Of a DNA stretch of 64,000 bases, positions 1 through 8,352 are shown piece after piece (within the stretch, counting starts at the first letter, position 1; every line of letters begins with the position of its first letter). Source of the stretch: Vicinamibacterales bacterium. GTDB lineage: Bacteria; Acidobacteriota; Vicinamibacteria; Vicinamibacterales; UBA2999. The DNA is taken from positions 62,001 through 126,000 of the forward strand of contig JBAZYO010000002.1 in the NCBI GenBank assembly GCA_041659285.1. Reading direction: 5' to 3'. The notes under the pieces are model-generated. The model did no database searches and was not told the DNA's origin. It worked only from the letters and a program-made list of their open reading frames with translations. The position numbers and the translations under genes were made by a program.

Positions 1-391
1 AGATAAAGAACTGCGTGCCGGCGCTGTCGGCCTTGCCCGGGATTTGCGTGGCCGAGACCGCGCCGCGCGTGTGCTTCTCGTCCGAGATCTCCGGCTGCAG
101 CAGGTTGAGCCCGCCGGTGCCGAACTTCGCGCGCGCCGCGGGATCCCTGGTGACGGGGTCGCCGCCCTGGATGATGCCGAACTTGATCATCCTGAAGAAC
201 GTCGTGCCGTCGTAGCCGCCGGCCTCTGCCGTCTTCATGAACAGCGCCACGTGATTCGGCGCGCGGTCGGCGAGCAGGTCCAGCACGATCGTCCCGACGG
301 TGGTGTCGATCACGGCTTGCTTCTCTTGAGCCAGCGCCGTACCTGGGACGAACAGGAGCATCAACAGGGCCAATACGCGTCGCGCCATCAT
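1..391 (-). CDS. Cyclophilin-type peptidyl-prolyl cis-trans isomerase, exported, partial (3' end outside window)
   Basis: Reading the minus strand from an ATG-ATG pair at 391-386 gives a protein that runs off the left edge without a stop. Residues 1-21 form a signal peptide (basic MMARR, hydrophobic core, then ALA-Q), so the product is probably periplasmic. The mature part starts with a VIDTTVGTIVLDL strand and continues with the cyclophilin signatures FFRMIKFGIIQGGDP and SAGTQFFI, which form the proline-isomerase active site (the Arg of FFR and the Gln of TQFF). About 130 residues are visible; single-domain cyclophilins are usually 160-200 aa, so roughly the last quarter is missing. The next gene is divergent. 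The family is certain, but the exact paralogue cannot be named. Confidence 0.88.
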   Translation of the reverse strand, partial: MMARRVLALLMLLFVPGTALAQEKQAVIDTTVGTIVLDLLADRAPNHVALFMKTAEAGGYDGTTFFRMIKFGIIQGGDPVTRDPAARAKFGTGGLNLLQPEISDEKHTRGAVSATQIPGKADSAGTQFFI

Positions 392-489
392 CCGCGCATT
401 ATCCGTCCCAACGTTCGCCACCGCAAACTCGCGCGGCCGGCGAACCGCGCGCGCGATCGACCCGTCTACCTTCCCAGTGCACGACTTGA

Positions 490-545
490 GTGGTCCGGCT
501 GACCGCCTTGGCCAAGGCTACGGCGGTCAAGAAGCCGGACGCCAC
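490..545. repeat. Nested palindromic REP-like element
   Basis: This lies between the divergent cyclophilin and the 612 gene. The outer arms are GTCCGGCT (493-500) and AGCCGGAC (533-540), flanked by GTGG and GCCAC. The inner arms TGACCGCC (500-507) and GGCGGTCA (522-529) are perfect, and the loop holds CCTTGGCCAAGG. The outer part resembles the REP units at 6.9 kb (GTGG-C-GTCCGGC...GCCGGAC), so this looks like a REP unit with a second palindrome inserted in its loop. The rest of 392-611 shows no clear promoter. Confidence 0.55.
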
Positions 546-611
546 ATGTAAGAACCGGTGGAGGCAACGCCCGAACGGGCGCGAGGACGGTGATGGGCCA
601 GGAGGGACGCC

Positions 612-1178
612 ATGCGCTTGCTGCTCAGCACCGTTCTGTGTTCCGCGGTTCTTGTCTCGTCGAACGCCTACGCCGAACCGGCCGCGCCGGCGCGCGCCGG
701 CGGCGCCCGCATCCGCCCGCAAGACCAGCGCAGCATCAACGTGTTGCGCGAGGGCATGGCGCGGTCCGAGACGTTCCGCCGCCTGGTCGAGACCATCGAG
801 GCCAGCAACGTGTTCGTCTACGTGCACGTCAGCCCGCACATGAAGTCATCCCTCGCCGGCCAGCTGACCTGGATGACCCAGGCCGGCCCGTATCGGTATC
901 TCCGCGCCACGTTGAACACCGATCTGAACAACGACCTGACCATCGCCACACTCGCCCATGAACTCCAGCATGCCGTGGAGGTGGTGAGCGACGACCTGGT
1001 GGTGGACGAGAAGAGCCTGATGTCCCTCTACAAACGCATTGGCCGGCCAAGCCGCGCGGCGGTGTCGTCCGGATGGGAGACCATCGCGGCACAGGAAGCC
1101 GGCTTCCAGGTTCGCCGTGAATTGGTCGAATCGAACGCGTCGATCGTGGCTCAATTGTCCGATATCGACCACATGTGA
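612..1178 (+). CDS. Exported protein with zincin-like HELQH motif, unknown function
   Basis: This is a 188-aa protein with a signal peptide at residues 1-21 (MRLLLSTVLCSAVLV, cleavage near AYA-EP). The mature part is mostly helical with a central beta segment. It carries HELQH at 116-120, a match to the HExxH zinc-protease signature, followed by Glu123. No third zinc ligand could be assigned with confidence, so a protease role is only a hypothesis. An AGGAGG sequence lies about 10 bases before the ATG. I do not recognise a named family. The gene is monocistronic and sits before the ExeA-like ATPase. Confidence 0.7.
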   Translation: MRLLLSTVLCSAVLVSSNAYAEPAAPARAGGARIRPQDQRSINVLREGMARSETFRRLVETIEASNVFVYVHVSPHMKSSLAGQLTWMTQAGPYRYLRATLNTDLNNDLTIATLAHELQHAVEVVSDDLVVDEKSLMSLYKRIGRPSRAAVSSGWETIAAQEAGFQVRRELVESNASIVAQLSDIDHM

Positions 1179-1263
1179 CGCGCCTGTCCGTTCCTGTTAT
1201 GCTGTGTCCGGCAAGCAGGCTCTTTCTCGGTCGTCTGTCGCCTGGCTTGCCTGGCCCAGCAGC

Positions 1264-2613
1264 ATGTACGAGGAGTACTTCGGGTTCGTCCAACCGCCGT
1301 TCAGCCTGACGCCGGATCCGCGGTTCTTGTACCGCAGCGAATCCCACGACGTCGCGCTGCAGCAGGTCTGGCAGGCGATTCGCCGCAAGGAGGGCTTCAT
1401 CGTCCTCACCGGCGACATCGGCACGGGCAAGACGACCCTGTGCCGCACCCTCCTCGAGCAATTCGACCAGACCACGTTCACGGCGCTGATCCTCAACCCG
1501 TTCCTGTCGGTCGAGGAACTGCTGCGCGAGGTCCTGCTCAGTTTCGGCGTCGTCTCCAAGGACGCGCTGAAGACCGGCCGGCTGGCCACCGCCAGCAAGC
1601 ACGAACTCATCCGCACGCTCCACGACTTCCTGCTGTCGCTGGTGCCGTTGCACGGCAGCGCGGTGCTGCTCATCGACGAGGCGCAGCACTTGTCCACGGA
1701 CGTGCTCGAAGAGATCCGCATCCTCTCGAACCTCGAGACCAACGATCAGAAGCTGCTGCAGATTGTCATCGTCGGGCAGCTCAACCTGCTCGACCTGCTG
1801 CACAAGACCGAGCTGCGCCAGCTGGATCAGCGGATCTCGATCCGGTGCTCGCTGAAGGCGCTGACGCGCGAAGAAGTCGAGGCCTACGTGACCCACCGGC
1901 TGTGGGTGGCGCGCGGGTCCACGTCGGTGTCGTTCACGCCGAAGGCCTTCGATCTCGTGCACGCCGTGTCGGGCGGCGTGCCGCGCATGATCAACCTGGT
2001 CTGCGATCGGGCGCTGATGGTCGCATGCGAGGCGCAAACCAGCCGGATCACCGAGGAACACGCCGCGCAGGCGGCCGCCCAGATCGGCATCGAGATTCCC
2101 AAGGGCAAGATCCGCGGCGAACGCGCCGCCTCGTCCAGGCAGCCGTCGCGGAAGGTCCTGCTGATCGCCGCGGTCCTGTTGCTGGCCGCGCTGGGCGGCG
2201 CGGTGACCTACCTCGCCGGCAATCCACTGGAACTGCTCGACGCGGCGGACGCGCCGGCCGTGCGACGCGCGCCGGCGCCGGCCATGCCCGCGCCGGTCGT
2301 CGCGGTGGCCGTGCCCGCCGGCATGCCGGTGATTGGGCCGCCCCCGCCGGTCGAAGGCTCGTTCTCGGTACTGATCGGCACCTTCACCACGGCCCGCGGC
2401 GTCGAGTTGGTCGAAGCCGCGCTGCGGGCACAGCGCCTGCCCATTTACATGTTCGACGTGATGGTGGCGCCCGCCGATCTCCAACGGCGCGTGCTGGTGG
2501 GACGCTACCCGAGCCGCGAAGAAGCGGACGCGGTGCGGCAGAAGCTCGGGCCGGCGATGAACGACGCGCGGGTAATCCCGGGCGAGATCGAGCGGCTCCG
2601 CGTCGTTCCTTAA
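1264..2613 (+). CDS. ExeA/GspA-like AAA ATPase with transmembrane segment and C-terminal SPOR domain
   Basis: The chosen ATG (1264) gives MYEEYFGF, the standard N-terminus of the ExeA family, for a 449-aa protein. Longer upstream readings lack family similarity. Walker A GDIGTGKTT is at residues 50-58 and Walker B LLIDEA at 135-140. A single transmembrane helix lies near 298-320 and is followed by an Ala/Pro-rich linker. A C-terminal domain of about 75 residues (FSVLIGTFTTARGVELVE onward) matches the peptidoglycan-binding SPOR fold. Known relatives (ExeA/GspA, and the ATPases of exosortase clusters) couple ATP hydrolysis to envelope assembly. No secretin or exosortase gene is visible here, so the partner is unknown. 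Its last four bases overlap the convergent rsgA. Confidence 0.85.
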   Translation: MYEEYFGFVQPPFSLTPDPRFLYRSESHDVALQQVWQAIRRKEGFIVLTGDIGTGKTTLCRTLLEQFDQTTFTALILNPFLSVEELLREVLLSFGVVSKDALKTGRLATASKHELIRTLHDFLLSLVPLHGSAVLLIDEAQHLSTDVLEEIRILSNLETNDQKLLQIVIVGQLNLLDLLHKTELRQLDQRISIRCSLKALTREEVEAYVTHRLWVARGSTSVSFTPKAFDLVHAVSGGVPRMINLVCDRALMVACEAQTSRITEEHAAQAAAQIGIEIPKGKIRGERAASSRQPSRKVLLIAAVLLLAALGGAVTYLAGNPLELLDAADAPAVRRAPAPAMPAPVVAVAVPAGMPVIGPPPPVEGSFSVLIGTFTTARGVELVEAALRAQRLPIYMFDVMVAPADLQRRVLVGRYPSREEADAVRQKLGPAMNDARVIPGEIERLRVVP

Positions 2614-3686
2614 CGATCGCGCGACTTGTACAGCTTCTTCAGCGACTGGCTGATCGTCTTCATCTTGCGCTTCTCGTCGATCTGCGCCCGCGCATCCTTG
2701 AGCACGCCGAGGCTGTGCACTTCCTCCTGCAGCTTCAAATAGCTCGCGAGCCGCTCGGCCGGCAGCTCGCCGTCGGCGATCGCCTGCTTGACGGCGCAGC
2801 GCGGCTCTTCGCGATGCTGGCAATTGGTGAAGTGGCAACCCGAGGCAAGGTTGACGACATCCTCGAAGGTCTCGCGCGACCCTTCCGACTGCGTCCACAG
2901 CTGCAGCTCGCGCATGCCCGGCGTGTCGATCAGCAGGCCGCGGCCCGGCAGCAGGATCAGCTGGCGATGCCGGGTGGTGTGCCGGCCGCGCGAGTCGCTG
3001 ACGCGCACGTCACGCGTCTTCAGCAGCTCCTCGCCGAGCAGGGCGTTGACGATCGTGGACTTGCCCACGCCGGATGAACCGAGCAGGGTGCCGGTGCGGC
3101 CGCGCCCCAGGTAGCGCTCGATCACCTCGATGCCGTGGCGTTCGCGCGCGCTGATCGCGTGCACCGGGACCCCGACCGCGATAGTGGCAATGTCCGCGAG
3201 GTCCTCGGTGAGGTGCTCGGCGACGTCCGACTTGTTGAGCAGCACCACGGGTTTGGCGCCGCTCTCGTACGCCATCAGCAGGTAGCGCTCCAGCCGCCTC
3301 GGGTTGTAGTCCCCGTCCAGGCCCATCACCAGGAAGACGGTGTCGATGTTGGCGGCGACGATCTGCTCTTCGGTGGTCTCGCCGGCCACCTTGCGCGAAA
3401 AGCGGCTGCGCCGCGGCAGCACGGCCTCGATGGTGGCCGACGCCTCACCTGGCGTCGGCAGCGCCGCGACCCAGTCGCCCACCGCCGACAGGTGCTGGCG
3501 GCCTTCGGCCTGGTGGCGCATGCGCCCGGCATGCTGGGCCTGGAGCTCGCCCGCCTCCGCGTACAACCGGTAGATGTAGTTGAACTCGATGGCCACGCGC
3601 GCCGGGATCAAGCCCTCCGCCGCGTACGGCGCGAACCGCCGCGCCCACTCGGCGTCCCAGCCCAACTCGTTCAGGTCAAAAGGCAC
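2610..3686 (-). CDS. rsgA: Small-ribosomal-subunit biogenesis GTPase RsgA
   Basis: This is a 358-aa circularly permuted GTPase. An N-terminal OB-fold region is followed by the G4 motif NKSD (151-154), then G1 GSSGVGKS (203-210) and G3 DTPG (254-257); this order is diagnostic of the YjeQ/RsgA family. A C-terminal zinc knuckle uses Cys284, Cys289, His291 and Cys297. The very end is Lys-rich. RsgA checks late 30S maturation in the cytoplasm using GTP. The start MPFDLNELGWDAEW matches the longer RsgA subtype. The gene is divergent from the outer-membrane protein gene, separated by about 70 bases. Confidence 0.95.
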   Translation of the reverse strand: MPFDLNELGWDAEWARRFAPYAAEGLIPARVAIEFNYIYRLYAEAGELQAQHAGRMRHQAEGRQHLSAVGDWVAALPTPGEASATIEAVLPRRSRFSRKVAGETTEEQIVAANIDTVFLVMGLDGDYNPRRLERYLLMAYESGAKPVVLLNKSDVAEHLTEDLADIATIAVGVPVHAISARERHGIEVIERYLGRGRTGTLLGSSGVGKSTIVNALLGEELLKTRDVRVSDSRGRHTTRHRQLILLPGRGLLIDTPGMRELQLWTQSEGSRETFEDVVNLASGCHFTNCQHREEPRCAVKQAIADGELPAERLASYLKLQEEVHSLGVLKDARAQIDEKRKMKTISQSLKKLYKSRDR

Positions 3687-3757
3687 TCGCCCGTAGGATA
3701 CCAGCGGAGACTGGCCGGGCGCGCGTGAGGTATCGTACGGGTCAGGGAGATCGCGGT

Positions 3758-5029
3758 ATGGAGTTCAAGGGGATCGTTCGGGTGGTCGCGCTGGCGTTGG
3801 TGATCGGCGGTGCGATGACGCCCGCAAGCGCGGGCGCGCAGACCGCCGCCGCCGCGGACCAACAGTTGCGCGAGGCGCAGGCGGAGGTCGCCCGGCTGAA
3901 GCAGGAACTCGACGCGATACGGGCGCAGTATGACGCGCGCCTCACGGCCCTGGAACAGCGGCTGGCCGCGATCGCGGCCACGCCGGTCGAGGCCGCACCG
4001 CCGCCACCGCCGGCCGCCCCATCGGCGCCGGCGGCCGGTTCTTCGAAGGTCTTCAACCCCGACATCGCCGTGATCGGCAACTTCCTTGGCGCCACCGGCA
4101 AGAACGCCAACAGCACACAACCCACGTTCGGCCTCAACGAAGTCGAGACCTCGTTCCAGGCCATCGTCGATCCCTACGCGCGCGCGGATTTCTTCCTCTC
4201 CGCTGGTCCCGAGGGACTGGAAGTGGAAGAGGGGTTCGCGACATTCAACGCGCTGCCCGGCGGCCTGCTCCTCAAGGTGGGCAAGTTGCGGGCGCAGTTC
4301 GGCAAGGTGAATACCGCGCACACCCACGCGCTGCCGTGGACTGACCGGCCGCTGGTCACGCGGAACCTGGTCGGCGGCGACGAGGGCATCTCCGAATCGG
4401 GGGTGTCGGTCTCGCGCCTGCTCAACAACTCGTTCATGTTTCTCGAGGCCACGGGTGAGGCGTACTACGGCGCGTCCGCGGTCTTCAACTCGACCGCACG
4501 TTCGAAGCTGGCGTATGTCGGCCGCCTCCGTGCGTATCGCGATCTCACCGAGGGCACCAATCTCGACCTCGGTGGGTCGTTTGCGTATGGCCCCTCCGCG
4601 GCGCAGCCGGAGGTCTCGATCCCGGAGGCCGCTTACTCGACCCGACTGATTGGTTTCGACGCCACCTTCCGCTACCGTCCGCTGCGGCGCGCCATCTACA
4701 GGCGCTTCCAGGCGCGGACCGAACTGGTGTGGAGCCAGCCGCGCAGCGACGGCGCCGGCGGCGAGACCGCTTTTGGGTTCTATGGCGGCGCCGACTACCA
4801 GTTTGCGCGCCGGTGGTATGCCGGCGGCCGCTACGACCGTGCCGCGCATCCCTTTGATGCGGCGTTGGTCGACAACGGCGGCTCACTCTACCTGACCTAC
4901 TGGCCGAGCGAGTTCAGCCAGGTGCGCGGCCAGTACCGGCGCACCAACTACGGCGACGGCGTGACAGCCAACGAGTTCCTGTTCCAGTTTCTGTTTTCGA
5001 TCGGGGCGCACGGCGCCCACGTCTTCTAA
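3758..5029 (+). CDS. Outer-membrane beta-barrel protein (porin-like), linked to metal uptake genes
   Basis: Starting at the ATG after an AGGGAGA ribosome site gives 423 aa. Residues 1-27 are a signal peptide. Residues 31-68 form a short coiled coil (QLREAQAEVARLKQEL), followed by a Pro-rich linker. From about residue 90 on, alternating hydrophobic and aromatic strands predict a barrel, and the chain ends in phenylalanine (AHVF), as outer-membrane proteins recognised by BAM do. The gene is directly upstream of znuA-znuB in the same direction, which suggests it lets chelated metal cross the outer membrane. That is inference; no TonB box or plug domain is seen, so it is not a typical ZnuD. Confidence 0.72.
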   Translation: MEFKGIVRVVALALVIGGAMTPASAGAQTAAAADQQLREAQAEVARLKQELDAIRAQYDARLTALEQRLAAIAATPVEAAPPPPPAAPSAPAAGSSKVFNPDIAVIGNFLGATGKNANSTQPTFGLNEVETSFQAIVDPYARADFFLSAGPEGLEVEEGFATFNALPGGLLLKVGKLRAQFGKVNTAHTHALPWTDRPLVTRNLVGGDEGISESGVSVSRLLNNSFMFLEATGEAYYGASAVFNSTARSKLAYVGRLRAYRDLTEGTNLDLGGSFAYGPSAAQPEVSIPEAAYSTRLIGFDATFRYRPLRRAIYRRFQARTELVWSQPRSDGAGGETAFGFYGGADYQFARRWYAGGRYDRAAHPFDAALVDNGGSLYLTYWPSEFSQVRGQYRRTNYGDGVTANEFLFQFLFSIGAHGAHVF

Positions 5030-5040
5030 TAACGCGGGAT

Positions 5041-5062
5041 GCCGCGGACGTCGAACCGCGGC
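5041..5062 (+). promoter_or_regulatory. GC-rich hairpin between barrel gene and znuA
   Basis: The arms GCCGCGG (5041-5047) and CCGCGGC (5056-5062) are perfect, with an 8-base loop. The structure starts about 10 bases after the barrel stop codon and ends about 4 bases before the znuA ribosome site (GAGAGG). There is no U-run, so it is not a classical terminator. It could stabilise the upstream message or modulate znuA translation. Confidence 0.4.
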
Positions 5063-5073
5063 GAGAGGCTCTT

Positions 5074-6003
5074 ATGACGCACATCATCACTCACGTTGCC
5101 GCGGCGCTGCTGACCCTGGCCGCGGCGAATCCACCGGCCGCCGCGCCGCCCAAGGTCATCACCACCACCGAGGACCTGGCGTCGCTGGTCCGCGAAGTCG
5201 GCGGTGACAAGGTCACGGTTGACTCGCTCGCGAAGGGCTACCAGGATCCGCACTTCGTCGAGCCGAAGCCGAGCTTCATCCTCAAGCTGCACGACGCCGA
5301 CCTGCTGGTGGCCATCGGCCGCGAGCTCGAGATTGGCTGGCTGCCGCCCCTGCTCACCCAGAGCCGCAATGCCAAGATTCAGCCCGGCAATCCCGGCTAT
5401 CTCGACGCCTCGGCCGGCGCGCGCATCCTCGAACTGCCGACCGGCCAGATCACGCGGGCGATGGGCGACGTGCATCCGCAGGGCAATCCCCACTACTGGC
5501 TCGACCCCGACAACGGCCGCACCATCGCCAAGGCGATCGCGGCAGCGCTCGGCCAGATCGCGCCCGCCGACCGGGCCTACTTCGAACAGCGCTACGCCGA
5601 CTTCGATCGCCGGCTGGCCGAGGCGCAGAAGCGCTGGGCCGCGGCGATGGCGCCGTACAAGGGCACCAAGGTGGTGACTTACCACCGGTCGTGGCCCAAC
5701 TTCACCGATCGGTTCGGCCTCGACGTCATCGGTTACGTCGAGCCGAAACCCGGCATCCCGCCGTCGCCCGCGCACACGGTGGACTTGATGTCGGAGATGA
5801 AGCGCCAGCAGGTCAAGGTCATCCTGGTTGAGCCGTACTTCGACCTGAAGACGCCCGAGGCCATCGCCCGCGATGTCGGCGGCCGGGTTCTGGTGCTCTC
5901 GCCATCGGTCGGCGGCGTCAAGACCGCCACCGACTACATCGCGCTGTTCGACTACAACATCAACTTGCTGACCAGCACCTTCAAGCAAGTGCTCGGGCGC
6001 TAG
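5074..6003 (+). CDS. znuA: Metal (zinc/manganese) ABC transporter substrate-binding protein
   Basis: This is a 309-aa cluster A-I periplasmic binding protein. It has a short signal peptide (residues 1-24), then the typical VITTTEDLASLVREVGGDKV start. Likely metal ligands are His60 (DPHF), His140 in HPQGNPHYW, His204 (TYHRSW) and a late acidic residue near Glu253. The His-rich loop of classical zinc-specific ZnuA is absent, so manganese or iron cannot be excluded. It is followed five bases later by the permease. It captures the metal ion and delivers it to the inner-membrane channel. Confidence 0.86.
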   Translation: MTHIITHVAAALLTLAAANPPAAAPPKVITTTEDLASLVREVGGDKVTVDSLAKGYQDPHFVEPKPSFILKLHDADLLVAIGRELEIGWLPPLLTQSRNAKIQPGNPGYLDASAGARILELPTGQITRAMGDVHPQGNPHYWLDPDNGRTIAKAIAAALGQIAPADRAYFEQRYADFDRRLAEAQKRWAAAMAPYKGTKVVTYHRSWPNFTDRFGLDVIGYVEPKPGIPPSPAHTVDLMSEMKRQQVKVILVEPYFDLKTPEAIARDVGGRVLVLSPSVGGVKTATDYIALFDYNINLLTSTFKQVLGR

Positions 6004-6007
6004 GGCC

Positions 6008-6853
6008 ATGGAACTGCGCACCATTCTCGAGTTTCTGGCGGCGCCGTTCGCCGCCAGCCTGATTCTCACCGGCATCCACACCTACCTCGGCGTGCACGTG
6101 GTCGAGCGCGGGGTGATCTTCGTCGACCTCTCGCTGGCGCAGATCGCGGCCCTGGGCGCCACCTTCGCCATGCTGCTGCCCTTCTCGGGTGGCGACCCGC
6201 ACAGCCCGGGCGTCTACTGGTTCAGCCTCGGCTTCACGTTCATTGGCGCCGCGGTGTTCTCGTTGATTCACCACGGCCAGAAAACGCGCATTCCACAGGA
6301 GGCGGTGATCGGCATCGCCTACGCGGTGGCCTCGGCGGCGTCGATCCTGGCGATGAGCCAGAGCACCGCGCAGGGCGAGCACCTCAAGGACATGCTGGTC
6401 GGGAACATCCTGGCGGTGTCGTGGACCGACGTCGCCCAGACCGCGGCCCTCTACAGCGTGGTCGGCGCCTTTCACTTCTTCAACCGCCGCCGCTTCTTGA
6501 TGATCTCGATGGATCCGCAACGCGCCAAGGCGGAGGGCGTCAACATGCGCCTATGGGACTTCCTCTTCTACGCCTCGTTCGGCTTCGTCGTCACCTCGTC
6601 CGTGTCGATCGCCGGCGTGCTGCTGGTGTTCTGTTACCTGATCGTGCCGTCGGTGGCGGCGATGATCTACGCCGACCGGATCGGGCCGCGGCTGGCAATC
6701 GGCTGGAGCATGGGCACCGTCGTCTCGGTGCTCGGGATGTGGTTCTCGGTGCAGTTCGACCTGCCGACCGGCGCGACCATCGTGTGCACGTTTGGCCTGG
6801 TGTTGATCCTGATGGCGGCGATCAAACCGCTGTGGTCCAGATTGGCGAGCTGA
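6008..6853 (+). CDS. znuB: Metal ABC transporter permease, ABC-3 family
   Basis: This is a 281-aa integral membrane protein with seven to nine hydrophobic helices. It begins with LEFLAAPFAASLILTGIH and has the conserved VERGVIFVDLSLAQIAALG segment of ABC-3 permeases. It follows znuA after five bases and is clearly in the same operon. No gene for the matching ATPase (ZnuC) lies on either side: upstream is the barrel protein and downstream is a GntR-controlled transporter of another type. The ATPase must be encoded elsewhere. Confidence 0.88.
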   Translation: MELRTILEFLAAPFAASLILTGIHTYLGVHVVERGVIFVDLSLAQIAALGATFAMLLPFSGGDPHSPGVYWFSLGFTFIGAAVFSLIHHGQKTRIPQEAVIGIAYAVASAASILAMSQSTAQGEHLKDMLVGNILAVSWTDVAQTAALYSVVGAFHFFNRRRFLMISMDPQRAKAEGVNMRLWDFLFYASFGFVVTSSVSIAGVLLVFCYLIVPSVAAMIYADRIGPRLAIGWSMGTVVSVLGMWFSVQFDLPTGATIVCTFGLVLILMAAIKPLWSRLAS

Positions 6854-6890
6854 GGGGACCCAGGCCGGCCGCATGGCGCGCGAGCGACCG

Positions 6891-6979
6891 GTCCGGCTAA
6901 CGCCGGACGCCACCTCTCGATTCCGGCCCGGCTAACGCCGGACACCACATCGCTGTAGCGTCCGCCTTCAGGCGGACCC
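6891..6979. repeat. Cluster of three REP-like palindromes
   Basis: Three short hairpin units sit in the znuB-gntR gap. Unit 1 (6891-6913) is GTCCGGC-TAAC-GCCGGAC followed by GCCAC. Unit 2 (about 6923-6947) has CCGGC-TAAC-GCCGG followed by ACACCAC. Unit 3 (6955-6979), in the opposite orientation, is GTAGC before GTCCGCC-TTCA-GGCGGAC. Perfect 7-bp stems, a 4-base loop and a conserved GTRGC-type tail on one side are the hallmarks of REP elements. Alternating orientation in clusters is also typical. Confidence 0.75.
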
Positions 6980-6980
6980 C

Positions 6981-7020
6981 TTGACACACGACCCGCCACT
7001 GTCCTACTGTCCTATGACAG
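6981..7020 (+). promoter_or_regulatory. Probable promoter and GntR operator before the YtrA-type operon
   Basis: TTGACA (6981-6986) is a perfect -35 box. A weak -10 (TACTGT, about 7005) follows 18 bases later. A palindrome CTGTC-CTAT-GACAG lies at 7007-7020, and ACTGTCCT is directly repeated at 6998-7013. The palindrome covers the predicted start site 14 bases before the GntR ATG, so autorepression of the operon is likely, as in YtrA-type systems. Confidence 0.55.
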
Positions 7021-7033
7021 ATGACACGGGGCC

Positions 7034-7438
7034 ATGCAGTTTCAACTCAACTTTAAGTCCGGCAAGCCGGTCTACCTTCAGCTGGTGGACCAGGTGAAGG
7101 CGGCCGCCGCCTCGGGCGCGGTCCGGGCCGGCGAGTTGCTGCCGTCAATCCGTCCCCTGGCCGAGCGGCTGCGCGTCAACCGCAACACCGTCGCCAAGGC
7201 CTATGCGGAGCTCGAAAGCCAGCGCGTGATCGAAACCGTCGCCGGCAAGGGCTGCTTCATCCGCGAAACCAGCTCCCCGTTCCGCAAGGATGCCCGCCTC
7301 AAGCTGCTGGCCGAAGAGGTCGACCAGGCCGTGGTCCAGGCGCATCATCTCCAGGTCAGCAAGGACGACTTCCTTCGGCTGGCCGAAGACCGCTTCGACG
7401 CCTTCGCCCAGAAGCGCACCCGCGCCGAGAACCCATGA
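7034..7438 (+). CDS. GntR-family transcriptional regulator, YtrA subfamily
   Basis: This is a 134-aa protein with an N-terminal winged helix (about residues 10-75, with PVYLQLVDQVKAAAASG and the recognition region LRVNRNTVAKAYAELES). Only a short helical C-terminal dimerisation segment follows, instead of a ligand domain. That size and layout define the YtrA subfamily, whose members usually repress a neighbouring ABC transporter operon. Here the ABC ATPase gene overlaps the stop codon by four bases, and a palindrome lies just upstream, supporting autoregulation. The inducing signal is unknown; cell-envelope antibiotics are typical for the subfamily. Confidence 0.9.
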   Translation: MQFQLNFKSGKPVYLQLVDQVKAAAASGAVRAGELLPSIRPLAERLRVNRNTVAKAYAELESQRVIETVAGKGCFIRETSSPFRKDARLKLLAEEVDQAVVQAHHLQVSKDDFLRLAEDRFDAFAQKRTRAENP

Positions 7439-8352
7439 TGCCCACCACCACCGACGCGCCCGTGATTGCGATCGACCAACTGGTCCGGCGCTACGGCCGC
7501 ACCGACGCCGTCAACGGCCTGACCCTGCGCGTGCCGGCCGGGCGCTGCTACGGCTTCTTCGGCCGCAACGGCGCCGGCAAGACCACCACCATCAAGTGCC
7601 TGCTGAACCTGCTGCGGCCGACCAGCGGCGAGGCCAGGCTGTTTGGACTGGACCCGGCGCGTCACGAGGTGGCGGTCAAGTCGCGGCTGGCGTATGTGCC
7701 CGACCAGGTGGCGTTCTATCCGTGGATGACCGTGCGCGAGACGCTCGACTACTTCGCGTCGTTTCGCGCGCACTGGAACGACGACACCGAGCGCGCCTTG
7801 CTCGACCAGTTCCGGCTCGACCCGCGGCAGAACACCAGCCACCTGTCGAAGGGCCAGCGCACGCAGTTGGCGTTGATCACGGCGATCTGTCCCGAACCGG
7901 AACTCCTGGTGTTGGACGAACCCACCTCGGGACTCGATCCCATCGTCCGCCGCGAGTTCATCCAGACGGTGATCGGCGCCTACCAGGACGGCGATCCGGG
8001 ACGCCGCACCGTCTTCGTGTCCACGCATCTCATCTCCGAGTTCGAGGGCCTGATCGACGAGTTCACGATCATCGAACAGGGTCGCGAGGTGCTGTCGCTG
8101 GCGGCGGACGAAGCGCGCGAGCGGTATCAGAAGATTTATGCGCGTTTCGCCACTGATCCCGCCGGCCTCGACCTGGTCGGCGCCCAGGTGCTTCGGCGCG
8201 CCGGTCGAGAGATCGAGCTGGTGGCCAACGGCAACTCGGAGGCCCTGCTCCACCGCTTGAAGGCACGTTCGCCCGAGGCGCTCACCGCTGAGTCGCTGAC
8301 CCTCGAAGAGATCTTTGTCGCCACGTTGCAGGCGGGCGGAGCCACCGCGTGA
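7435..8352 (+). CDS. ABC transporter ATP-binding protein (YtrB/BcrA-like)
   Basis: This is a 305-aa protein with Walker A GRNGAGKT (43-50), signature LSKGQ (137-141) and Walker B LLVLDEP (157-163), followed by the switch His in VSTH. About 80 C-terminal residues form the accessory domain seen in BcrA-type exporters. The start overlaps the GntR gene by ATGA, and the permease start overlaps this stop by GTGA, so the three are translationally coupled. It powers export or remodelling at the inner membrane; the substrate is unknown. Confidence 0.92.
   Translation: MMPTTTDAPVIAIDQLVRRYGRTDAVNGLTLRVPAGRCYGFFGRNGAGKTTTIKCLLNLLRPTSGEARLFGLDPARHEVAVKSRLAYVPDQVAFYPWMTVRETLDYFASFRAHWNDDTERALLDQFRLDPRQNTSHLSKGQRTQLALITAICPEPELLVLDEPTSGLDPIVRREFIQTVIGAYQDGDPGRRTVFVSTHLISEFEGLIDEFTIIEQGREVLSLAADEARERYQKIYARFATDPAGLDLVGAQVLRRAGREIELVANGNSEALLHRLKARSPEALTAESLTLEEIFVATLQAGGATA

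Noticed and set aside
1176..1204. GTGACG / TATGCT as a promoter for the ExeA-like gene
   Set aside because: Both boxes are weak (four of six each) and no second signal supports them.
829..2898. Very long minus-strand open frame (about 690 codons) across the zincin-like and ExeA-like genes
   Set aside because: It is antisense to two well-supported genes and to the end of rsgA, and its product is a low-complexity Arg/Ala/Gly-rich chain typical of shadow frames in GC-rich DNA.
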